The notes under the pieces are model-generated. The model had not been told where the DNA came from, did no database searches, and saw nothing but the letters and a program-made list of their open reading frames with translations. A program made the translations under genes and the position numbers. From contig FR898495.1 in the NCBI GenBank assembly GCA_000437515.1, forward strand, positions 1-5,356: a stretch of DNA of 5,356 bases. Reading direction: 5' to 3'. Every line of letters starts with the position of its first letter. Position 1 is the first letter of the stretch. Shown here piece by piece: positions 1 through 4,865 of the stretch. The DNA is from Acidiphilium sp. CAG:727. Lineage in GTDB: Bacteria > Bacillota > Clostridia > Christensenellales > Borkfalkiaceae.

Positions 1-329
1 AGTTGCTCTTGCGTCAGGTTCGTAGTGATTATCGTAGGGAATTCGTTAGCCGCCCTTCGGTTTATAATCATAAGCAAATATTCTTCGGTTACGTTTTTAT
101 ATACGGGTTCGCTTCCTAAATCGTCGATTACGAGTAAATCGCAATCGCATAAAAGTTGCGCGTACAATTCTTTTTCGCCTATCGGGGCAGTGTGATATTT
201 AAGTAAAACCGAATTGAGTTCGTAAGCGGATAAAAAGAGCGTGTTGAATCCAAGTTCGTCAACCGCGGAGCATATACATCCCGCCATAAAACTTTTGCCC
301 GTTCCGACGTTGCCCGGAATCACGATGGT
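1..329 (-). pseudogene. dnaC: DnaC/DnaI-type helicase loader, AAA+ ATPase core (displaced frame, runs off left edge)
   Basis: Translating the minus strand from about 329 to the left edge, in the frame -1 to the N-terminal part, gives an open stretch of about 109 codons that is clearly the missing ATPase domain. It begins TIVIPGNVGTGKSF, which contains Walker A (GNVGTGKS). It continues through DCDLLVIDDLGSEP, which is Walker B with the two acidic residues, and reaches PTIITTN, the sensor 1 Asn. The arginine finger and C-terminal end would lie outside the window. There is no convincing ribosome binding site or start codon for separate translation; a GTG at 323-321 lies inside the P-loop strand. 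I therefore read this as the second half of one gene split by the 29-bp duplication at 306-363. It would be made only after a frameshift, or in a strain lacking the duplication. The frame change could also be a sequencing or assembly error. Confidence 0.8.
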
Positions 330-363
330 TTTTGGGCGTTGCCCGAAATCACGATGTTTTTTG
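306..363. repeat. 29-bp imperfect tandem duplication disrupting the helicase loader
   Basis: Two adjacent 29-bp units, 306-334 and 335-363, match at 26 of 29 positions. The differences are at 307/336, 317/346 and 328/357. On the minus strand both copies encode the beta-strand entering Walker A: IVISGNA in the first-read copy and IVIPGNV in the second. Because 29 is not a multiple of three, the extra copy shifts the frame. Deleting the first-read copy's junction counterpart gives NIVISGNAGTGKSF, a perfect P-loop, so the inserted unit alone explains the break. The three mismatches argue against a very recent clean duplication. They would fit either drift or two strain variants joined during assembly. 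Confidence 0.9.
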
Positions 364-859
364 AGTGTATAGTAAATTTTTGCGAATATTGCTTGATTTT
401 TGTATAAAACTTTTCTAAATCGTTCCTGTCCGTATATTTTACGTCGGCGAAAGTCGGCAAAGTTTTTTCGGATATTCCGAGTTCTTCTTCGGCGACTTCT
501 TTAATCGTGTTTTTATAACAAACGCAAATTTTCCCGGATTTATCGAATCCCGTATCTTTACAGATTTTACAAGAGTAGGCGGGCATAAGCATGGATTTCG
601 TTATGCCGTGCCTTGCTGCGATTTTGCATAGGTCGGCTTGTGCTTCCGCTAATTTTTTTTCGTTTTTTTCGATTTCTTCGAGGTCGCCTGCGTATTTTGC
701 TTTCGATAACGAAAATTTTATACCGTTGCGTAAATTCAGCGCGTTTACGTAACTTTCGTCGTTAAACAGTTGTTGTCTGTAATATTCGGATTTTGCGTTT
801 GCCGCTTTTTTCCGTTCCGCATATTTGAGCGCGATTTCTTTCTTAAGTCGATTGTCCAT
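320..859 (-). CDS. dnaC: DnaC/DnaI-type helicase loader, N-terminal part (frame broken)
   Basis: This is the N-terminal half of a DnaC/DnaI-family helicase loader, the AAA+ ATPase that delivers replicative helicase to the origin. The reading frame gives 179 residues. Residues 1-80 are charged and helical, as expected of the helicase-binding region. A zinc-finger-like cluster follows, with Cys97, Cys100, Cys112 and Cys114 in the arrangement CKICKDTGF...CVC typical of Gram-positive loaders. Residues 165-174 (HSKNIVISGN) begin the strand leading into Walker A, but the frame then hits TGA at 322-320 before the P-loop is complete. The ATPase core continues in another frame to the left, so this is not a complete protein as written; family members are usually about 300-330 residues. 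The ATG at 859 lies 14 bp after the stop of the DnaD-like gene, and no good Shine-Dalgarno is visible, so translation may be coupled to that gene. The family call is confident; whether the break is biological is open. Confidence 0.85.
   Translation of the reverse strand: MDNRLKKEIALKYAERKKAANAKSEYYRQQLFNDESYVNALNLRNGIKFSLSKAKYAGDLEEIEKNEKKLAEAQADLCKIAARHGITKSMLMPAYSCKICKDTGFDKSGKICVCYKNTIKEVAEEELGISEKTLPTFADVKYTDRNDLEKFYTKIKQYSQKFTIHSKNIVISGNAQKPS
356..362 (-). promoter_or_regulatory. Candidate -1 ribosomal slippery heptamer A_AAA_AAC
   Basis: Reading the minus strand from 362 to 356, the in-phase sequence is A AAA AAC, spanning codons AAA (Lys167) and AAC (Asn168) of the loader. This is a canonical X_XXY_YYZ slippery site, here in the correct zero-frame phase. 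A one-base backward slip would lead through ten codons (His-Arg-Asp-Phe-Gly-Gln-Arg-Pro-Lys-Thr) into the displaced Walker A frame without a stop. The Lys-Asn codons are also normal for this family, so the heptamer may be coincidental. I see no strong stimulatory pseudoknot or upstream Shine-Dalgarno, and use in vivo is inference. Confidence 0.35.
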
Positions 860-873
860 ATTGGTATGCAGTA

Positions 874-2289
874 TTAAAACTCTATATCGTCTATATTATC
901 TATCAGTCCGTCAAGTTCGGCTTGAGTGTATACTTTCGATTTGAAAGATTGATTCGATTTGGTTTTACCGCCACATGCGCCGATTATTTTATCCGGGGAT
1001 AAGATTCCGTCTGCTTTCCACCCCGATAATACTGCGTTCATATAAGAAACGGGATTATTTTTCCCGTTAGCCGCTTTTGCGGCGCATAAAATCATTTCGT
1101 CGGTGAAATTCCAGCTTCGCCAAACCTTTAAGTTCTCTCTGTCCCAGTCGGTAGGTTTTCGGTTAAGTCCGCAAGACGACAACAATTCTTTTATAAAAGT
1201 GTCGTTCACTCCTATCGTCTTCATATAGTCGGCGATAGAATTTATGGTGACCAAGCCGTTTTTATACATTTTTTCGACCACGTCGTTCATTTCTTCGAGA
1301 GTCCGTTTGTTTTTCCTGAAACAGTAATCGGCGATGAACGTAAGCGAATCTTCGTCGTAGCCTTTATTTAGCCACGGGGTTACGTAGTTATCTACCACGG
1401 GGTCGATAACTTCGACGTAAACGGATAACGCTTTGTCGATTTTATACGCAAGTTCGACGGCAGCGGCGCGTTCCTTGTAGTACGCTTTTATCTCATCCGA
1501 CGAGAATTTTTTATTCGAGAATAAAAGTGTAAGTTCGCGGTCGAGTTTTTTGGTATTTTTAGCCTTTATTTTTTTTGCCACGAAAATTATCGATTCGGCG
1601 TCGAAAGCATAATCTTCCATCCATTTTTTTACCAGATTTACGTCTTCGATATCCGGTTTACCGTTTGGAATAATTGCTTTCAGAATATCGCCGGACGCAC
1701 CGGAGCGGGATGCGTAATCCGATAGTTCTTTTTCGATTTTCGTGACCGTGGTTATACCTTTCGCGGCGAAGTCTTCGGCAACTTTCAATATGTATCTGAA
1801 ACCTATAGAAGTTCCTTTGAGATCGACGCAGTATCTTACTATCATAAGCATTGCTTCGGGTTTAATCGAATATTCTTCCATCAGTTGGAAATATGCCGAA
1901 TATTCGTTTGTGGTGATCATTCTGTCCGGAATCAGTACCTGCAGCGATTTATTGAATTCGGTATACTTTTCAAGATTGTATTTTTTAGGTCTGGCGGAGG
2001 AAATAGGCAAATATCTGACGAGAAACGGGTCTTCGGAAATTACGCTTATAATTCCGAGTTCGTCCCAGAACTTAAAACAGTCGATTACGTCTTTCGCTTC
2101 CATTTTAAGTTCGGCAGAAAATTTTTCCAAAGTACATTTTTCATCTTCGAGTTTACAGACGAACAAACCGTAAAGGTAGACCTTTACGGCGTCGCCGTTC
2201 GCCTCGGGTAAAAATTTCGACAAAAATTTATTGTCTACGACTGTTTCCGAGCCGTTTAACATCTCTTGTGAAAATCCGCAAAAAGCCAT
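874..2289 (-). CDS. DnaD-like replication initiation protein with repeated DnaB_2 domains
   Basis: This encodes a 471-residue DnaD/DnaB_2-family primosomal protein, a cytoplasmic DNA-binding scaffold that helps recruit helicase and its loader during initiation or restart. Residues 1-95 resemble the DnaD N-terminal winged helix (MAFCGFSQEML, then a helical segment ending FKFWDELGIISVI). Helical DnaB_2-like units follow at about 113-195, 210-275, 295-360 and 378-430. The last contains Y416-MNA-V420-LSG-W424, which resembles the YxxxIxxWW motif important for DNA binding in DnaD. The tail is acidic and hydrophobic (LIDNIDDIEF). B. subtilis DnaD is roughly 230 residues, so this is a long form. I chose ATG 2289 because ACGGAG lies 8 bases upstream; an in-frame GTG at 2367 would add 26 residues that look like leader. 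The helicase loader gene follows 14 bp downstream, supporting the assignment. The exact number of repeat units is my reading by eye. Confidence 0.85.
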   Translation of the reverse strand: MAFCGFSQEMLNGSETVVDNKFLSKFLPEANGDAVKVYLYGLFVCKLEDEKCTLEKFSAELKMEAKDVIDCFKFWDELGIISVISEDPFLVRYLPISSARPKKYNLEKYTEFNKSLQVLIPDRMITTNEYSAYFQLMEEYSIKPEAMLMIVRYCVDLKGTSIGFRYILKVAEDFAAKGITTVTKIEKELSDYASRSGASGDILKAIIPNGKPDIEDVNLVKKWMEDYAFDAESIIFVAKKIKAKNTKKLDRELTLLFSNKKFSSDEIKAYYKERAAAVELAYKIDKALSVYVEVIDPVVDNYVTPWLNKGYDEDSLTFIADYCFRKNKRTLEEMNDVVEKMYKNGLVTINSIADYMKTIGVNDTFIKELLSSCGLNRKPTDWDRENLKVWRSWNFTDEMILCAAKAANGKNNPVSYMNAVLSGWKADGILSPDKIIGACGGKTKSNQSFKSKVYTQAELDGLIDNIDDIEF

Positions 2290-2297
2290 GATTATAA

Positions 2298-2303
2298 CTC
2301 CGT
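2298..2303 (-). promoter_or_regulatory. Ribosome binding site deciding the DnaD-like gene start
   Basis: On the minus strand, ACGGAG at 2303-2298 precedes ATG 2289-2287 with 8 bases between GGAG and ATG. This is near-ideal spacing. It rules in favour of this start over the in-frame upstream GTG at 2367. Confidence 0.75.
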
Positions 2304-2309
2304 TAGCGT

Positions 2310-2338
2310 AATATACCACAAACCCGAAAAAATGGCAA
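2310..2338 (-). promoter_or_regulatory. Candidate sigma-A promoter P2 for the DnaD-like/loader operon
   Basis: On the minus strand, TTGCCA (2338-2333) and TATATT (2315-2310) are separated by exactly 17 bp and match the housekeeping consensus at 10 of 12 positions. Transcription would begin near 2303, giving a leader of only about 14 bases that starts at the ribosome binding site. It is a proximal alternative to the promoter at 2382-2410. Confidence 0.5.
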
Positions 2339-2361
2339 GTTTTTTGGAAAAGTTTTTTCGG
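2324..2361 (-). other. Leader inverted repeat upstream of the DnaD-like gene
   Basis: A perfect 9-bp inverted repeat, CCGAAAAAA (2324-2332) and TTTTTTCGG (2353-2361), has a 20-base loop. It lies in the leader of a transcript from the distal promoter (2382-2410) and overlaps the -35 of the proximal one (2333-2338). The stem is A/T-rich and weak, so it may be only a by-product of the poly-A/T composition. A regulatory role is speculative. Confidence 0.25.
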
Positions 2362-2381
2362 CGACACAAAATATTGTGCAG

Positions 2382-2410
2382 AATATCGTTTGAAACGACT
2401 AATTTGTCAA
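2382..2410 (-). promoter_or_regulatory. Candidate sigma-A promoter P1 for the DnaD-like/loader operon
   Basis: On the minus strand, a perfect TTGACA (2410-2405) is followed after 17 bp by GATATT (2387-2382), matching the consensus at 10 of 12 positions. The predicted start near 2375 gives a leader of about 85 bases before ATG 2289. A 5-bp-arm dyad, CACAA...TTGTG at 2365-2378, overlaps the predicted start and could be an operator, though it is short. Confidence 0.5.
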
Positions 2411-2490
2411 TTTTGCGAAAATGTGCTTGAAAAATATAAAAAAATTTCTAAAAAAGCCAAATATTCCTCGCAAAATTTTAAGAAATAGTG

Positions 2491-2496
2491 TATAAT
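2491..2496 (+). promoter_or_regulatory. -10 element of the promoter for the hydrolase-like/signal peptidase/DegV operon
   Basis: A perfect TATAAT occurs at 2491-2496. At 17-bp spacing the -35 position (2468-2473, TCGCAA) matches TTGACA at only 3 of 6 bases, so the promoter may need an activator or be weak. Predicted start is near 2503, leaving a leader of about 53 bases. It is the only strong plus-strand -10 in the intergenic region. Confidence 0.5.
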
Positions 2497-2518
2497 GTCG
2501 GTATAGTTATAAGTGTAA

Positions 2519-2541
2519 GTAGATTTAAGCGTTAAGTCTAC
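2519..2541 (+). promoter_or_regulatory. 23-bp palindrome/hairpin in the leader of the hydrolase-like gene
   Basis: Arms GTAGATTTAA (2519-2528) and TTAAGTCTAC (2532-2541) flank the three-base centre GCG. The DNA arms are complementary at 9 of 10 positions, and in RNA the remaining pair is a U-G wobble, so a full 10-bp stem can form. It lies between the predicted transcription start (near 2503) and the ribosome binding site GGAG (2548-2551). It could be a repressor operator or an RNA hairpin affecting translation. It lacks a following T-run, so it is not an intrinsic terminator. No known regulator's site is recognised. Confidence 0.5.
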
Positions 2542-2555
2542 GTTTACGGAGAGAA

Positions 2556-4220
2556 ATGAATTTTAAGAATAGTCTGTTAACTCCCATATCCCTCTGGGGC
2601 GATTTTGACGATTCGTTGCCGCTTAAAAGTACGACAGTGAGTAAAATCAAGGTCGACGGCGCGGTTATATCCGAAGTTTATTTTTCAGGCAGAGCCGTGG
2701 GCAACGAACGCGTAAGAATTTTCGGTTACTATTCCGTTCCCGACGACGTTAGCCCGAAAGGCGCGATTCTCTATATACCGAACGACGATGAAAAAATCGG
2801 TTCGGATACTTTCAAGGAATTTTTAAGCGTCGGATACGCCGTTCTTGCGATTGACGTCTACGGGAAACGCGAAGGCTCTGTAAACCATACGGAATATCCT
2901 ACGGCGGTATATTACGCCAACGCAGTCAGCGCGGGCAGACGTAAAGATTTCGTCGACGAAAGCGCAAAAGAAACCTGTTGGTACGAATGGGTGGCGGTCG
3001 GAAGATACGCGGTGAAGTATCTTAAAGAAATCGGTTTCGATTCGATATGCCTTGCCGGTAATAAAATCGGCGCTAACGTGGGTTGGCAAATCGCTGCTTT
3101 CGACAAAACGGTCACCTGCTTTATAGCCATGTTCGGAGCGGGGTGGACGGCGTATAAAAACGTATGTAAATTCGACGAAAATGCGAAAGAGCCTATCGAG
3201 GCGGACGATTCGTCGCGTAAATACGTCGCGGCGGTAGACGCCCACGCTTATGCTCCGTACGTAAGATGTCCGATACTTTATCTTACTTCGACGAACAGTA
3301 CTTTTTTTGATTTCGACAGGGCGGGCGACACTCTTTCGAGAGTAAACGACGGCGTACCTTGTTTTACTTCTTATTCGGTAGGGTATGACTCCCACCTGGA
3401 CGTAAATGCAAAGATCGACGCGCTTGCGTTTTTGGAGTCTTATATCGGCAACGAATCTCAGATCAATCTTAAACGCGTGAATCTGGCATGTAAGCAAGAA
3501 GGAAACAAACTTCGCTTTGAAGCGGATTTCGATAATCTTAAAGCGAAAAGCGTCTGCGTTTACGTCAACGAAGGCGTAAAATATGCGTCAAAAAGAGATT
3601 GGGCGAGATACGAAGCGTCTATGGACGAAAGCGGAAAATATTCCGTTTTATACGCTATCGAGGGTAAAGGTCTCGTTTTTGCTTTTTGTTCGGTCGAATT
3701 CGCCGACGGTACGGTTTTCTGTTCTAAAGAAATCTTTAAGAAAGTCGAAAAAACGAGTGATAAAAAATTGTCGTCTAAGTTGGTATATTCGAGTAAAAAG
3801 GGCTTGAACGGACTTACTTTCATAGACGACGAATCTTCGGTTTCGATTTTTGCGGATAAAACCATCGAAGAAATAGACGGACCCGACGGAATAGTAGGGG
3901 CGTACTCTCAAAGCGGACTTTTAAGTTTTAAGTTCAGTGATCCGGATTTTTCGTTGACCGACGCTTCGATTCTGAAATTCGACGCTTTCGTAAACGAATA
4001 TTGTCCGCTCACGTTGACTCTCTACGAAGACGACGGCGAAATTAAAAAATATTCTTTTACGCAAGAACTGAAATCCGAAAATATCTGGCAAAATATTCTG
4101 GTTAAAATTTCCGATTTCAAATCCGACGTGGGTTTCGTCGTCAAAAACTACGATAAAGTTTTTGCGTTGTCCATAAAATCGGATGCGAAATTCGTTATAA
4201 ACAACGTCCTGATTATCTGA
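2556..4220 (+). CDS. Alpha/beta-hydrolase-fold protein, probable pseudoenzyme, with C-terminal beta-sandwich and jelly-roll domains
   Basis: This 554-residue protein lacks a signal peptide or membrane segment and is probably cytoplasmic. Residues 35-298 resemble the dienelactone hydrolase/acetyl-xylan esterase side of the alpha/beta-hydrolase fold. Strands are at ILYIP (71-75) and YAVLAIDVYG (94-103), the elbow region is ICLAGNKIGANVGW (164-177), and CPILYLTSTNSTFFDFDR (238-255) resembles the strand carrying the catalytic acid. The usual GxSxG reads G168-N-K170-I-G172, so the nucleophile position is Lys. The expected acid after TN is Ser248, while His280 (DSHLD) is kept. Catalysis is therefore doubtful, although Asp252 or Asp254 might replace the acid. 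Residues about 303-395 look like a small Ig-like beta-sandwich. Residues about 405-554, with WQNILVKISDF and a terminal INNVLII, resemble CBM11/CIA30-type jelly rolls. GGAG (2548-2551) supports ATG 2556. Function and ligand are unknown. It leads an apparent operon with signal peptidase I and DegV. Confidence 0.7.
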   Translation: MNFKNSLLTPISLWGDFDDSLPLKSTTVSKIKVDGAVISEVYFSGRAVGNERVRIFGYYSVPDDVSPKGAILYIPNDDEKIGSDTFKEFLSVGYAVLAIDVYGKREGSVNHTEYPTAVYYANAVSAGRRKDFVDESAKETCWYEWVAVGRYAVKYLKEIGFDSICLAGNKIGANVGWQIAAFDKTVTCFIAMFGAGWTAYKNVCKFDENAKEPIEADDSSRKYVAAVDAHAYAPYVRCPILYLTSTNSTFFDFDRAGDTLSRVNDGVPCFTSYSVGYDSHLDVNAKIDALAFLESYIGNESQINLKRVNLACKQEGNKLRFEADFDNLKAKSVCVYVNEGVKYASKRDWARYEASMDESGKYSVLYAIEGKGLVFAFCSVEFADGTVFCSKEIFKKVEKTSDKKLSSKLVYSSKKGLNGLTFIDDESSVSIFADKTIEEIDGPDGIVGAYSQSGLLSFKFSDPDFSLTDASILKFDAFVNEYCPLTLTLYEDDGEIKKYSFTQELKSENIWQNILVKISDFKSDVGFVVKNYDKVFALSIKSDAKFVINNVLII

Positions 4221-4223
4221 GGT
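4219..4223 (+). promoter_or_regulatory. Ribosome binding site overlapping the upstream stop, suggesting an ATT start at 4230
   Basis: GAGGT overlaps the TGA stop (4218-4220) of the hydrolase-like gene. It is the best Shine-Dalgarno before the signal peptidase gene. It sits 6 bases from an in-frame ATT at 4230, but 27 bases from the TTG at 4251. This suggests either a rare ATT start, which would add seven residues, or a TTG start served by only a weak AAAG at 4239-4242. Confidence 0.4.
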
Positions 4224-4250
4224 AAGGTTATTTTAAGTAAAGACAATCTT

Positions 4251-4865
4251 TTGCCGCGCGGCGAAGAAAAGAAAAACAGAATATCCGTAATCGACGTTAT
4301 TCTCATATTACTTATAGTCGTATTAACCGCGACGACTTTAATAAAGACCTATTGGCTTTCTCCCGTTCTGGTCGACGGCGGTTCGATGACCGATACGATA
4401 CAGAACGGCGACTGGCTTTTAATGGATAAAAAGAAAACCCCCGCGTACGGCGATATAATAGTAATCAAAATAGACCAAAACACAAATTACATCAAAAGGG
4501 CAATTGCGTTTGAAGGGGATAGCATAAAGACGATTGACGGAGAACTTTATCGCAAAAAGAAAGGCGAAACCGAATACGTCAGGTTAAGCGAACCCTACGT
4601 AGGCGATAAAAAGACATACGGGGCAGAGAATACGGATATACCGGAAACGACTGTCGCAAAGGGCGAGATATATTTTCTCGGCGATAATCGGACGGGGTCG
4701 ACGGACAGCAGAAAAATCGGAACGCGACATCTTACCGACGTGATAGGCGTTATTCCCGACTGGTCGTTAAAGTATCGGCATAACTATGCCTGGTACTATA
4801 AATTTTTATCGTCGGTAAACGGTTTACGACACGAAAAAACACACGGAGAAACAGTCAATGGATAA
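4251..4865 (+). CDS. lepB: Signal peptidase I (type I leader peptidase)
   Basis: This is a membrane-anchored Ser/Lys-dyad protease that removes signal peptides from secreted proteins on the outer face of the cytoplasmic membrane. The 204-residue form is typical of Gram-positive SipS-like enzymes. A basic N-terminus (RGEEKKNR) is followed by one membrane span at about 13-31 (VIDVILILLIVVL). The catalytic Ser45 lies in GGSMTDTI and the catalytic Lys82 in NYIKRAIAFEGD. The conserved box GDNRTGSTDSR is at 144-154. All key residues are present, so it should be active. There is no ATG before the membrane span. I give TTG 4251, but an ATT at 4230 in the same frame has a far better ribosome binding site. 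The gene starts 30 bp after the hydrolase-like gene, in the same frame as it. Its end overlaps the DegV gene by 8 bp, indicating one operon. Confidence 0.9.
   Translation: MPRGEEKKNRISVIDVILILLIVVLTATTLIKTYWLSPVLVDGGSMTDTIQNGDWLLMDKKKTPAYGDIIVIKIDQNTNYIKRAIAFEGDSIKTIDGELYRKKKGETEYVRLSEPYVGDKKTYGAENTDIPETTVAKGEIYFLGDNRTGSTDSRKIGTRHLTDVIGVIPDWSLKYRHNYAWYYKFLSSVNGLRHEKTHGETVNG

Noticed and set aside
1..859. Two independent small genes rather than one broken helicase loader
   Set aside because: Both halves match consecutive parts of one family, the left half has no start or ribosome binding site of its own, and removing one 29-bp unit joins them perfectly.
1742..2211. Plus-strand open frames of 108 and 143 codons inside the DnaD-like gene
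   Set aside because: They lie wholly opposite a well-supported gene, have no ribosome binding site or recognisable domain, and reflect its codon composition.
2324..2361. Possible intrinsic terminator in the divergent intergenic region
   Set aside because: The stem is almost all A-T with a 20-base loop and no gene ends nearby that would need terminating.
2290..2367. In-frame GTG at 2367 extending the DnaD-like protein by 26 residues
   Set aside because: The added residues do not look like the family's N-terminus, the GTG sits only about 8 bases after a predicted transcription start, and ATG 2289 has a well-spaced ACGGAG.
2365..2378. CACAA...TTGTG dyad as a Rex redox-repressor site
   Set aside because: Rex sites have TTGTGAA...TTCACAA, the opposite arm order, and the arms here are only 5 bp.
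2823..3911. Several minus-strand open frames of 72 to 224 codons opposite the hydrolase-like gene
   Set aside because: The longest is arginine- and valine-rich with no domain pattern, as expected for an antisense shadow; the plus-strand frame has recognisable fold features and a ribosome binding site.
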